From NCBI GenBank assembly GCA_015179045.1, contig WHUZ01000103.1, positions 1-64,000 on the forward strand: 64,000 bases of DNA. Direction: 5' to 3'. Below are positions 46,433 to 56,629 of this stretch, piece by piece. The position numbers and the translations under genes were made by a program. The notes under the pieces were generated by a model. That model was given only the letters and a program-made list of their open reading frames with translations. It was not told where the DNA came from and ran no database searches. The stretch comes from Kalaharituber pfeilii (lineage: Eukaryota > Ascomycota > Pezizomycetes > Pezizales > Pezizaceae). How positions within the stretch are numbered: the first letter of the stretch is position 1; every line of letters starts with the position of its first letter.

Positions 46433-46966
46433 CAGTGCCAATGAATCCAACAAGCCAGGCCAGGCCAGGCCAACCGGAGGCCTGGACTGGCCTGGGCCGT
46501 GAAATTCTGGGCCTGGCCTGGCCTGAACAATCAGGCCAGGCCGTGAGGGCCGCCTGGACCGGTCCAGGCCAATCAGGCCGGCCCAAGCCATGCAGGCTGG
46601 CTCAGGCCATTCAGGCTGGCCCAGGCCATTCAGGCCGGTCCAGACCATTTAGGCCAGTCCAGGCCAACCAGGCCATTTACGTAAATTCAAGCGATTTTGG
46701 AATTTAACCCACGTGAATTAGATTTTAATAGTCCTCGATATTTCCTCTATCAGTAATTGACAATTGCGCATTAGGTATCATCATCCAAGAATTGAGTCTA
46801 GTCTGTTGTATTATCTGGAAGGTCCATCATTTCTAAAATGTTTCTTAGTATATATAGTTGAATACAAAGTGTGATACATACTTGAGAAAAGTCGTAGACC
46901 GCTGCTGTTTAAAACTCTAGACATACGGGAGATTCTACTCATATAAATACTCAAACGATCTGGTAA

Positions 46967-47596
46967 ATGCCCGCGGCACCACCACCACCGCCACCGCCGC
47001 CACCACCGCCAGCACTTCCACCACCGCCACAGCCACTACCCACGCCACCACCGCCTCCGCCCCCATCACAGAAAACGAAGCGGGGGGCTTCACCGCCGAT
47101 TTCTACTCGGACAAGAAAGAGAAAGGCGGCGCGGCTTGGGGCATCACCAAAGCCGGCAGCACCGGCACCGGCACCTCACACGGAGACGCCGGCACCGCCA
47201 CCACCTACCACACCACCGACACCACCACCACCACCACCACCAACACCGCCACCACCGCCACCGGCCAATAGGAAGGGAGGCAAGGAACGCGACACCAAAA
47301 CACCAGAGAGAGCCAAGGCCAGAACGGGGGGCAGGCATGGCATCGTGGTGCACGGCGTTGCCTTGCGGAAGGATTTGGGGAAGGTAAGGGCTTGGCTGGA
47401 GGCTGCGAATCCGGGGATGGGGAAGATAGGAGGGATTCGCTGGTTGAGGAAAAAGTCAATTTTGGTGGAGGAGGGCAAGAAGACGAGTTCGGTGGTTGTG
47501 TACCTGGGGAAGGAGATGGAGAAGGAGGGGAAAGTCAGGCTGAGCGGGAGATGGCTTGACGCGGTCCGTTATGAGCCGGGAAGGGGGAGGGAGTAG
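46967..47596 (+). CDS. LINE ORF1-like protein, left copy
   Basis: About 209 codons, first a Pro/Ala-rich low-complexity region (runs of P with T and A), then a basic linker (NRKGGKERDTKTPERAKAR) and a conserved end: GIVVHGVALRKDLGKVRAWL, IGGIRWLRKKSILVEEGKKT, SSVVVYLGKEM, LSGRWLDAVRYEPGRG. The end resembles the nucleic-acid-binding part of fungal LINE ORF1 (Gag-like) proteins, which package element RNA. The ATG is supplied by the target-site duplication, so the true start lies upstream in the parent element. No zinc knuckle is visible. The tail-1 end follows after only about 165 bp, with no ORF2. Confidence 0.65.
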   Translation: MPAAPPPPPPPPPPPALPPPPQPLPTPPPPPPPSQKTKRGASPPISTRTRKRKAARLGASPKPAAPAPAPHTETPAPPPPTTPPTPPPPPPPTPPPPPPANRKGGKERDTKTPERAKARTGGRHGIVVHGVALRKDLGKVRAWLEAANPGMGKIGGIRWLRKKSILVEEGKKTSSVVVYLGKEMEKEGKVRLSGRWLDAVRYEPGRGRE

Positions 47597-47759
47597 GGTC
47601 CATATCGGGCTCCACCCGCGCTATTGGAGATCCCGCGGGCAATACATGTAATTAGAAGTGTAAGGGGATGTTAGGTTTGGTGGATTAGGCTTGGTGTTTT
47701 TAGGCGGGCTGTTTCTGGAGGCGTGATTTTAACCTTTTTTCCTATGTATTTAGCACACC

Positions 47760-47826
47760 ATCGCCATAGCCCATAGGGCGGCACGCGATTATTGATATAA
47801 AAAAAAAAAAAAAAAAAAAAAAAAAC
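47760..47826 (+). mobile_element. Tail-1 hairpin and poly(A) of the left ORF1 copy
   Basis: ATCGCCATAGCCC..GGGCGGCACGCGAT, then TATTGATAT and about 26 A. The closing pair is the A-T version. Confidence 0.85.
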
Positions 47827-47970
47827 TAGATAAGAAAATAAAAAAGAGTTAGAAGCGCCGACAGCGAATCTCCCGCCTAAGAACCCCAATCCTCGCCTCC
47901 CCTACCGTTTCTAACTACATGTGATGCCCGCGGACTCTTCAATAGCGCGGGTGGAGCCCGAAATGACCCC

Positions 47971-48800
47971 TTACACCTTCCCCCTCTCAGGCTCATAGCG
48001 GACCGCGGTCAGCCATCTCCCGCTCAGTCTGACCTTACCCCCTTCCCTTTCCTTCCCCAAGAATACCACCACCGAACTCGTTGTCTTTCCCTCCTCCAAC
48101 AAAATTGACTTCTTCCTCAACCAGCGAATCCCGTCTATCCTCCCCAGATCCCGGTTCGCTGCCTCCAGCCAGGCCTTAACCTTTCCCAAATCCTTCCGCA
48201 GGGCAATCCCGTGCACCACGATGCCGTGTCTACCTCTTGTCTTCGCATCGGTGGAGGGCGTCTTGCCTGCCTTCCGTGTGGCCGGAGGCGGTGGTGGCGG
48301 TGTTGGTGTTGGTGTTGGTGGAGGTGGTGTTGGTGGTGGTGGTGGTGGTGCCGGCGATGGCGTCGGTGGTGCCGGTGCTGGTGCTGCCGGCTTCGGTGCT
48401 GGACCTGGTGCCGGTGCTGGTGCTGCCGGCTTCGGTGATGGTTCACCGAGCCGGGGGGCCTTTCTCTTCCTCGTCCGAGTAGAGATTGGCGGAGATGCCT
48501 CCCGCTTCGTCCGCTCCCCCGAGCTGGGTGGCGGTGGAGGTGGTGGTGGCGGTGGTGGTGGTGGTGGCGGCGATGGCGTCGGTGGTGCCGGTGCTGGTGC
48601 TGCCGGCTTCGGTGCTGGACCTGGTGCCGGTGCTGGTGCTGCCGGCTTCGGTGATGGTTCACCGAGCCGGGGGGCCTTTCTCTTCCTCGTCCGAGTAGAG
48701 ATTGGCGGAGATGCCTCCCGCTTCGTCCGCTCCCCCGAGCTGGGTGGCGGTGGAGGTGGTGGTGGCGGTGGTGGTGGTGGTGGCGGTGATGGTGGTGAAA
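47971..48800 (-). pseudogene. LINE ORF1-like protein, right (inverted) copy
   Basis: Minus-strand reading gives a Pro/Ala/Thr-rich region encoded by long (GGT)n-like runs, with an internal direct duplication of about 220 bp (48,310-48,525 versus 48,530-48,750), then GIALRKDLGKVKAWLEAA, IDGIRWLRKKSILLEEGKTT, SSVVVFLGKER, LSGRWLTAVRYEPERGK. The frame is broken between the low-complexity and conserved parts. It is clearly paralogous to the left copy with scattered differences, so the two were not made by one simple duplication of identical sequence. Confidence 0.65.
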
Positions 48801-49149
48801 AAAGATCTGGTAAATGCTGGCCTCAATTCACCTGGATAGCTGTGGAGTGATTCGTTTAATTGGCCTGAACCGGCCTGAATGGCCTGGGCCAGCCTGAATG
48901 GCCTGGGCCAGCCTGAATGGCCTGAGCCAGCCTGCATGGCTTGGGCCGGCCTGATTGGCCTGGACTGGCCTGATTGGCCTGGACTGGCCTGATTGGCCTG
49001 GACTGGCCTGGTTGACCTGATTCATGTGTATCAGGCCAGTCCAGGCCGGTCCAGGCTGGTCCAGGCGGTTTCAGTCCAATGTAGATCACGGCCTGTCAGG
49101 CCAGGCCAGGCCGGCCGACCAACTCGGAACTCAAAACTTCCTGTAGCCG

Positions 49150-49228
49150 AGAAGCATGAGATGCGACTGGGTTCAATCCGGCGCGAGGCGTAACCAGCAG
49201 TACTTACGACGAGTGGCCGCGATTCCTG
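49150..49228 (+). repeat. Dispersed repeat, partner of 33,657-33,730
   Basis: ATGCGACTGGGTTCAATCCG and TACTTACGACGAGTGGC blocks in the same order as the minus strand of the other copy. It directly adjoins tandem tail-1 sequences. Confidence 0.65.
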
Positions 49229-49237
49229 TTTTATATA

Positions 49238-49862
49238 TCATTAATCGCATGCCGCCCTATGGGCTATTTTTTTTTTTTTTTTTTTATATCATTAATCGCT
49301 TGCCGCCCTATGGGCTATGGCGATGTCTAGGTACATGAAAATGAGAAAATAGGGGTAAGTATAGTGGAAGAAGGTGGAAATGGTGTAAGTTAATGATGTC
49401 TAGGTACATGAAAATGAAAGAAGGTGGAAATGGTGTAAGGTAATGATAAAGAAAACCAGGTGTCCCTTCATTGTCCCGCCCACTCAAGTATCTCCCAAAG
49501 TTTGTTTCCGTCTCCATGGTTTGTCCTGTCCCGGTCGTCGTCCCTCTGACGGCATAGGTCCTCTATGCCCCTCGGGCATTTCTGTCTCCATACCTTGCAT
49601 TGGGTCAGCACGTGTTGTGTGGTCTCATAGTCTTCGCCGCACCAGCGGCACTCCGGGCTGTCGGCGGCGCCGATTCGGTGTTGTTTCCAGTCCCTCCGGC
49701 CTTTGCCCCCGAGAATACTAGCCAGGGTGGTGACTGTGCCCTAGCCGTTGTAGCGGTCTGTAGGAGATGTTGAGCCTGTTCCTTTCGCGGGCCCTGTTGG
49801 TTCTGGCTTCCTGTCTCCACCCCGCCTCCGTGGCGGTCTGACTGCAGATGAAGTGGCTGCAT
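49238..49862 (-). pseudogene. LINE 3' remnant with two tandem tail-1 hairpins
   Basis: Read on the minus strand: decayed ORF2 C-terminus (ERNRLNISYRPLQRLG, 49,790-49,740), 3' UTR, complete tail-1 hairpin, about 20 A, then a second hairpin lacking its first five bases (TAGCCCATAGGGCGGCATGC), then AAAAC. Both hairpins carry the A-T closing pair. ORF2 is shattered by frameshifts. Confidence 0.75.
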
Positions 49863-51150
49863 CGTAGTTACCTAAACGGAGGTTCAGTATTCAAACTAGG
49901 AGGAAGTTCCTTGTATTCCTCTACCCTGGCATTCGCTTTAAGCATATGGTTGGGGTGTATCTATCCCTGCGCAGCCAAAAAATTGCGATCTCCGGATAAA
50001 AAAAATATCCTATACTCGATAGCTAAGGTGCCCCTGGTGCCAGCAGCTTAGTATCAACACGTGCACCAAATCAAGGGGGCGACAAAATATGTATCCACAC
50101 CACCACAACTATACATCTGGAATTTTAAATCTCATAAAACTATAGTATTTGGTATTGCGAAACAATTCTACAAGACCAAAAAAACTGCAGATGTGAATAG
50201 GAAAATAAAAAAGGACATTTTGTACGAGAAAGAGCAAAAGATGTTACGTACCAAGAAGGTAAGAATTTCCTGAATGGGGCAATTTTTACACTTAGTCAGC
50301 TAGTCTTGGCACATTTTCCCTAGTCAGGCTGAGTAATGCACCCCGATAATGCATTCTTGGATGCATACAATTCAGTAAGTATGTACTTGGCCCAGCGAGA
50401 GCTTGGCATACTAGCTCAAAGGAGAAAAGAAAAGCGAAAATAGGCTGCTGGCAAGCGAAAGGTACGTTAACTGGATATTGTCTACCGAAACCGTTGACCC
50501 ACTTGGGACCTCACGCTAAACTCGAACCAATTAGATACCCCGTCAGAGGTAGCTAAATATATCGCACGAATTTTCGTTATGTAAGTGGGACACTACTACG
50601 TACCTGGAACGGTTTGCAATACGTAAACTGGGGCTAAAAAACCCGAGAGTGAAGACGGTGAAGTTCCCGAGCCTGCGTACCCATTACAATTGCTCCCATA
50701 CCTACTCCACTCTACGTTGTCAGGATTAGTTCCTTGCTTGCTGATCCCTGCTGCTTGCTGCTACTGTGGTCAGAACTCAGATTTGCGATTGTGCATAGAA
50801 GGACTGCCTTACCGTACGGGGCAGAAGATTCCAGGAAATAGGAGAAATCAATCCTCGGGACAAATATGCGGGAACGGTAACATACTATGATTTGATGCCT
50901 GCCTATTCGAGAGATGGAGAACCATTGGTTTCACAAGCCATGTGGAGTACTGTTTAAGACACTTGCCGATTTCGGCGAAAGGGGCAAAAGGGAGCCTTAT
51001 CGAGTTTCCAAAAAAAAAGAACTTGTTACTAGAACGGATTATACCTGGTTTTTTATGCAAAATGTCAAAATATATTCTAAAATATCTTACCATAGCATTG
51101 TGCAACCGGTGGTGTATCACGCGCACGGCGGAGAAATGGTTTCCATTGTC
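49863..51150. other. No recognised gene
   Basis: At 50,840-50,960 a plus frame reads NPRDKYAGTVTYYDLMPAYS then RDGEPLVSQAMWSTV before a stop, and a second frame (50,942-51,211) looks protein-like. Either could be a remnant of an unknown gene; I recognise no family. Confidence 0.3.
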
Positions 51151-51700
51151 ATTGCAAGAACATAGGGCAATTGCCCAAATACGGACATTGGTCATCTTAG
51201 GTAATGCTTAGCCACAGAGAATCTGATTTCATTAGGCAATAGTGTCTGCTGCGACCTCCAGATTTCCTGAATTTCAGCTCAACCAGGTCATGGTTTTTCC
51301 CAAAATTGGTACCTCTGTTGTGGTGTAAACGGCCACTGTCCAGCCATCTGTCATTGATGCTACAGACTATACTCTTTCGTAAACTTTGCAAGTGGGGTTG
51401 TTGTTCGCATGTACAAGAGACGAGTGCATGGACTTGGAATAGTGCTCTACGTCACCTTTGGATGGAGGAGAATCCGGAGGTAGCTGAAGATTGAGGATGA
51501 ACCAATTCGGCGTCGGAGGAACTTTCGCAGATCTCCTACCTATGTGTACCAATTGGGCATTGAGGTACCGATTCGCTGCTCTAGGGTCATCATAGTACTG
51601 GCCATAATTAACAGGTAACGTGAACCGGGGGAATTCGGCGCCCTTGGCTAGACTTCCCGTCCGCACTCCTTTTCTTTGTTTTTTAAAAAAAATCATTCCT
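51151..51700 (-). pseudogene. Coding-like remnant, unrecognised
   Basis: Minus-strand frame 51,696-51,367 reads EFPRFTLPVNYGQYYDDPRA, then NRYLNAQLVHIGRRSAKVPP and NWFILNLQLPPDSPPSKGDV, with composition and hydrophobic spacing of real protein. It is followed in another frame by MTDGWTVAVYTTTEVPILGK. A frame change near 51,370 suggests decay or an unseen intron. Family unknown. Confidence 0.35.
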
Positions 51701-51820
51701 CGCGTGGAGCCTTACAGGCAAGATCTGCACTACACAGGCTCCCCATACCCAAGGATTTGGTGGTGGGATGACATATCCTCATTCTGCTAGCTCGGAATCA
51801 GAACTGGGGTAAAACGCACT

Positions 51821-51829
51821 TATTTAAAA
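51821..51829 (+). promoter_or_regulatory. TATA-like element of hydrophobin-like gene
   Basis: TATTTAAAA lies about 165 bp upstream of the ATG and is followed by a pyrimidine-rich 5' leader (CTTCGATCTTTCTTCTTGC and others), typical of strongly expressed fungal genes. Confidence 0.5.
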
Positions 51830-51988
51830 CCACTCATCGCCTTCCATCTCTGACCAGTACTCATCCCGACCACAAGTCATCCTTCGATCTTTCTTCTTGC
51901 AAGTCACCACTTCAATTCAATCTTTCTCAACCGCTCCGGTTCTACCACCTTCATTACCAGCCACATTCAACCCATATCACTCGCTACA

Positions 51989-52355
51989 ATGCAATTCTTC
52001 ACCCTCTCCCTCCTTACCGCGCTCGCCGCCATTCCCGCCGCTCTCGCAGCCCCTCAGGTCCTCCGCCGGACAACGGTCTGCGATGGGAATCTCGTTTGCT
52101 GCAGCCAGGGATTGCAGGGAAATGTTGCCTATTACTGCGGAAGCGGGCCCATAACAGGCAAGTTTCACATGCGAATGCACAGTCATTCAGAAGGAGATCT
52201 AATCAACTGACTAATCGAGTAATACAGAAGAGTATGGATGTGACATGGTGACGGTTTGCTGCGCCAAGGATGCAACGAAGGACCTTACACCCCGTGGATA
52301 CACTTGGACTGGGTGCTCAATGCCTGTTACTCAATGCCCGGCACGGCGTAATTGA
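51989..52355 (+). CDS. Hydrophobin-like small secreted protein
   Basis: Exons 51989-52157 and 52228-52355 give 98 residues. A hydrophobic leader (MQFFTLSLLTALAAIPAALA) with likely cleavage near residue 20-21 marks secretion. Cysteines at 31, 37-38, 50, 61, 67-68, 86 and 93 follow the C-CC-C-C-CC-C order of hydrophobins, which coat hyphae and spores at water-air interfaces. Spacing is 5, 11, 10, 5, 17: the 5-residue gaps and the 17 fit class I better than class II, but 11 between the CC pair and the fourth Cys is short for class I, and a ninth Cys is extra. The 70-nt intron starts with GC (CAG|GCAAGT), a permitted but rare donor, and has a CTGACTAAT branch region. The TATA-like site and CT-rich leader support expression. 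Confidence 0.8.
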
Positions 52356-53237
52356 TGGTTTTGATGTCGTGGGCTGTTAAGGGGGGGGTATTTAAGGTTA
52401 GAATTATTTTCAAATTACTGAACCTGTATTAAGCTTTTGTAATTTGTGGTTGGGTCCCCCAGTGTGACCATTGCGGAGGCGGAGAGTTAAAAATGAGGAA
52501 TTGTGGGAGCTGCAGGGATGTAGTCTGTTAGATGGCGGAATTCGAATCAATTATCGCTGGATACATACGCGTTGTGAGCAGGACTGCCATTGTGACAGTG
52601 ACACAGTGAAAGAAACACAAATCCAACCACCACTGTAGTTAGAACAGCGAATATTGAGTTCATTGGAGCAATTCTGAAGAGCTCTTTTGCATGAGTAGTT
52701 GTACACCACTCTGAAGGCATGGGGAAGCGGAAAAGGAGTAGGAGATTAAGGGAAAGGGACGGAATCATGTATGTGATTCGATTTGTCTGTGGAGGTGGGC
52801 CCTGAAGCTCCATCTACCATGTTTTCGTCAAGGCATGAACCGGGACTGTTGAATGCTATCCATTCCTCTACTTCCACCTGCTATGTGTCCCTCAGAATCG
52901 AATTCACTTCACATTAGACGGTAAGAAACTAGGTGGCAATTCAATGGAATCCAGGTTGCTGCCTCTCACAATTGCGCTGGTTGGTTTCTCATCTTTCTCT
53001 TCTGGACTTCATCAACTGACGTCGGCGATCATTCGGATATTGCCCTGCGTATAGCCCATCATCGCCCGTACCAACTACCTGGCCAAGCTGGACAAATTTC
53101 AACCCCTTCTGCTAAAGCCATGCATAAAATGGTTTCATGGTACCCTTTTGTATTCATCTTCCACATCCGCCCGCTAGAATCAGCAGCAACACAATTGCGT
53201 ATAATAAATTGTTGCCCACAGTTCACGACACCCACGC
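52356..53237. other. No gene recognised
   Basis: A minus-strand frame (52547-52813) contains a hydrophobic stretch (FAVLTTVVVGFVFLSLCHC) but has no other support. Confidence 0.35.
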
Positions 53238-53245
53238 TGGAGGAA

Positions 53246-53251
<6 letters not shown>

Positions 53252-53286
<35 letters not shown>

Positions 53287-53325
53287 TCACATAACCCCGC
53301 TTGTAGCACGTGGCCATGGCAGGGT
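53252..53325 (-). mobile_element. Minimal tail-2 retroposon
   Basis: T-run, then the reversed hairpin (own strand: ACCCTGCCATGGCCACGTGC). Perfect 14-bp duplication TGGAGGAAGCCCTT (53238-53251, 53326-53339). Confidence 0.92.
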
Positions 53326-53399
53326 TGGAGGAAGCCCTTCCGAGGCGGACATTGCAGCTCAAATGAGTATGAACAAGAACCGGACGACAGAAAAGTGAA

Positions 53400-54387
53400 G
53401 GCTATCAGCAAGGCCAAGGGTGATTCCGCAGCCATATTCACAGATGGCAGCCAGTGAGGAAGGAGGGGTTGGAGGTGGATGGTGCTGGAAGCAGGTAGTG
53501 GCAGGAGAGTCAGAAGGGTCCCGGTGGGTTGGTACTAAGGCGACGGTGTGGGATGGAGAGGTCGCAGGCATGAGAGGGGCTCTCGAGGCGGTGGATGGCA
53601 GGGCGAAAGTGTTACTGCTTGCAGACTCTCAGGCAGCAATTAGCGCAGTTAAGACAGCAGGGAAAACTGGACAAGCGAGGGCTGCAGACCTGGCGCGTGT
53701 GGTAGAGCTCGTGGCAGAAAGGCGGCGGAACTTGAGGGATCCCGGAACTGTGTGGCTTGCATGGGTTAAGGCCCATGTGGGGATAGAGGGCAATGAGATT
53801 GCAGATGGGAGGGCCAAGGAGAGGGCCAGATGCATGAGGTACGATGGGCAGGCCACTGAGGGCGGTCTGCGCCAGGAGTTAGTTCGAAAGAGAAAGGAGG
53901 AAAGGGAGCGAGCTGGGTTCGGGAAGGGCAAGTTCGTGAAGTGGTGCAGAAGGGCCCTCACCAACTACACCTGGCTGCGGACTGGGAAAGGCGGAGCCAT
54001 GTGGAGGAGGAAAATCAGCGGAGAGGAGGTGCGGTGCTCTTGTGGAGCAGCTTGGAGTGCAGAACATGTGGTGTTCGAGTGTGGTGAGCTGGAGCGGCCC
54101 AAGAGAAAGAAGGAGAATGGTGAGATGGTCACCTGGCAGTGCTGGGAGGACTTAGAGGAGAAAGGGTGGAAGCAGGAAGGGGTAGAGGGCAACCCAGTCG
54201 AGGTATGGTTCGCCAGCCTCGATCTGGGCTAGCTGAAGGGCCGGAGGGTACGTTGTGTACCGAGCATGTACGTAGTGTAGATAGGTAGCTGCCTTAACCT
54301 GACCCGGGTATATGGGTCCCTGCCATAGGCTGGTAGCCTGTAAGCAGGGTTACGTGAATTAAAAAAAAAAAAAAAAAAAAAAAAAAG
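53400..54387 (+). mobile_element. LINE copy, 5'-truncated, with tail-2 end
   Basis: Target-site duplication CAGAAAAGTGAA (53388-53399 and 54389-54400). The insert starts just before an RNase H domain: AAIFTDGSQ in one frame, then a frameshift into the 53420-54232 frame with LLLADSQAAISAV and WVKAHVGIEGNEIADGRAKE, then a C-terminal Cys motif (CSCGAAWSAEHVVFECG). It ends CCCTGCCATAGGCTGGTAGC then CTGTAAGCAGGGTTACGTGA and poly(A). This ties tail-2 hairpins to a Tad-like LINE lineage distinct from the tail-1 LINE. Confidence 0.9.
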
Positions 54388-54400
54388 GCAGAAAAGTGAA

Positions 54401-55060
54401 CAAGCAAAGGATAAGCGCAAACCGAGATTCTGCCACCGAGGTTCCCAACATAAGCCCCGTGTCCAGCATTCACATCCGTGAACTAGATGAACTGCGTAAA
54501 AAAATTGCAGGCCTTTCCTGAGTTTCCTCTGCTCTGCTGCAAACACACATTGGAGTTCAAACCCAAACAAAGGAAAAGTTTAGGTTTTTAACAGCAGACT
54601 AGTGTTTAGCCCCTAGTAGTTTGCTCTTCGTCTGAAATTTCTAGGGCAGTAGGGCTTCATTTGACAATTGACATTCAGCCCTCATGAAACGCCGGGCATA
54701 GATTGCTGAACAGGAGCCGCAGTGCTACATAGTTTGAAGCTACACCAAAGCGGCAGCACTGAGGCGCCCGAAGTTGCGTGTCATCATATTATTGCGGAGC
54801 AAAGATCTCCAAGTGTAAAACAAGACAGCCGGGATACTCCTGCTTCTTCTCTCTAACCTGTTTCCACTTACAAGGTCACCAAGGTCGCGATCTCATTATC
54901 GAAAGAAGTTGAAAAGTAACATCCTATCCCCTTATCTAGTACCAAGGGGCCAGTGGAGCCCGCCACACGAGTCAGAGTTTGTTTTCTAATCCCGTCCGGA
55001 CTCTGAGCATCTCGCGGACCAGTGCGCTCTGCGACAGAGATAGTCGGGCCCCTTGGTTAT
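54401..55060. other. No gene seen
   Basis: Nothing recognised. Confidence 0.4.
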
Positions 55061-55064
55061 GCAA

Positions 55065-55643
55065 TCAATCAAATTCTCGAGGAGGCGGACAAGGCGGCAC
55101 ATATCAGCACGCTCATCCCATACCGGGGAGCAATGGTGACCGAGCATGGTCTAAGATGGTGGGCAAAATACGCAGGACAGAGGAGAGAAACGGACTGAAC
55201 CTGGCTATAGACCCCTCAGGAGATTAGGAAGGCCTACAGGCATGCAGGGCGGTTTGTAGGGGGGAAGTGATTGAGGTTGTGGAGGGCCATAATTGGGAAA
55301 GTGGACGGCCGGGGTTCCGGTGGTGCGCAATGGAACTGGAGTCAGCAGCGCACATCTTGACCAGGTGCGAGGTGTGGAGGAGATGGTGGCCAGGGGACTG
55401 GACGCAGAAAGAAGGCCTCCGGGGGTAAGGACATCGACGAACGGGATCCACTGGCGGATTGGGAAGGTAGGTGGAGAGACTACCTAAGAGAGTTGAGGAA
55501 ACCACATTGTTGTTTGGTACTCTATTTGTTCTGAGTTTGGTTGTTTTGGCAGTTTAGGTTCGAGTTCTGCGGCTTTGTTTCTTCATTATCTCCTTTGTAT
55601 TTATCCTCGTCATAGCCCATAGGGCGGCATAAGAGTACTGTAA
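55065..55643 (+). pseudogene. LINE C-terminal relic with tail-1
   Basis: Fragments EADKAAHISTLIPYRGAMVT and, in another frame, AMELESAAHILTRCEVWRRW match the RNase H end and C-terminal Cys/His region of tail-1 LINEs; the diverged hairpin (CTCGTCATAGCCCATAGGGC) ends it. Poly(A) is gone and many stops are present. Confidence 0.7.
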
Positions 55644-55950
55644 TTCACCACCAAGCGAGCTACGCCGCCAAACGTGCCCACCTCCGCACCAGAAGTGACC
55701 ATCCCACAAAGCATTTATCTCCACTACCACAGAATTCTCTATGCGATTTGCATGTAAACTAAAGGAGACCATGTACTTCATTCTCAAATTTGTTTTCACT
55801 AAAACATAGTTTTGCGGGACGTTTGGGGACTTACATATCATCGCATTCTTCCCAGTGTCGTGGCATTGGTTGATGTGGGATTCTCATAAAATGTAGCTAC
55901 AGGAATCAATTGCAATGCCTCCCAATTGTGTCACAACGGCCTTGAGAGTG

Positions 55951-56165
55951 CTGTGGGGACGCTGACATAATGAGGATGTGCGCATAAGAGAGGGAAGCTT
56001 GGCATGCGGTGGCACGTGATGGGATGTATGGGTTATATATTTGTATGGTTACGGAGCGTTAGCTAGTAATCATCAATCAATCAAGCAATCTTCTCTCGCA
56101 CCCGCTCGCACTATCAGTTGTACGTTCGTTCCGCCAGCTCTCACTCTCCCGGTCTCTCACAGGCG
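55951..56165 (+). repeat. Dispersed LTR-like repeat, copy 2
   Basis: Starts TGTGGGGACGCTGACATAAT and shares GAAGCTTGGCATG, TTCTCTCGCACCC and TACGTTCGTTCCGCCAGC in order with the minus strand of 14,566-14,850. The last motif also recurs near 63,367. An upstream AT patch GTTATATATTTG could be a TATA box of an LTR. Confidence 0.5.
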
Positions 56166-56625
56166 GTAGTGATCTATACTATCTGTCCTCTTACAGTGCC
56201 ACCGATGGCCTTTATATATAGAGTAGATTGATACTCTATAAATTTAAATTGAGCAATTGCAATGTGAGGATCGTAATATCTGCTTTTGGGAGTTCTTCAC
56301 ATAACAAATTATTTCTATGAGGAAGTGAATATTGTGAGTATGTTCACAACCACATCAGGAATTGCTTTCCTGCTCTTTTTACACTTTTTACATGAAACAA
56401 AATTACCATATTCCCAAGTTGGATTAATCAAATTTATTGCAGGCGCAGAACTGCGCAAATGTATGCTAAGAAGCACGCAAAAATGTGCAGAGCCATAATT
56501 CCTTGACAACCATAAAAGTATGCAATCAAAGAATGGCTCTTGGTTTCACCTTGTTAGAAGAGTCGCATGAAGATTTGGTATGGAGGTGGAGATTTATGCT
56601 CTAGCAAGCGATCAGTTTTGGTCAA
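56166..56625. other. No gene seen
   Basis: Short frames only. Confidence 0.35.
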
Positions 56626-56629
56626 CAGA

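Larger units (their letters stand above)
46971..48803. mobile_element. LINE-derived insert with inverted ORF1 copies
   Basis: Bounded by perfect 14-bp direct repeats GATCTGGTAAATGC (46957-46970 and 48804-48817), with AAAAAA just before the right copy. The left half is a plus-strand ORF1-like gene ending in tail-1 and poly(A) near 47,826. The right half is a second ORF1-like copy in reverse. Both halves share ordered protein blocks. It is not a simple twin-primed 5' inversion, since the same region is present twice. Confidence 0.75.
46433..49131. mobile_element. GGCC-rich hAT-like element carrying a LINE-derived insert
   Basis: Left (46,450-46,680) and right (48,860-49,125) arrays of CAGGCCATTCAGGCTGG-type units are inverted copies of each other and resemble the arrays of the hAT element at 35.6-36.6 kb. 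The left end may begin CAGTGCCAATG...CCAAC; the right end is degenerate and no 8-bp duplication was found. Without the internal insert (46971-48803) it would be roughly 0.9 kb, similar to the other copy. Confidence 0.65.

Noticed and set aside
46967..48803. Simple twin-primed (5'-inverted) LINE insertion
   Set aside because: Twin priming inverts different parts of one RNA; here the same ORF1 region is present twice with differences.
48211..48850. Gly/Val-rich plus-strand frames up to 209 codons
   Set aside because: Products of (GGT)n-like runs; the minus strand encodes the Pro-rich LINE ORF1-like region.
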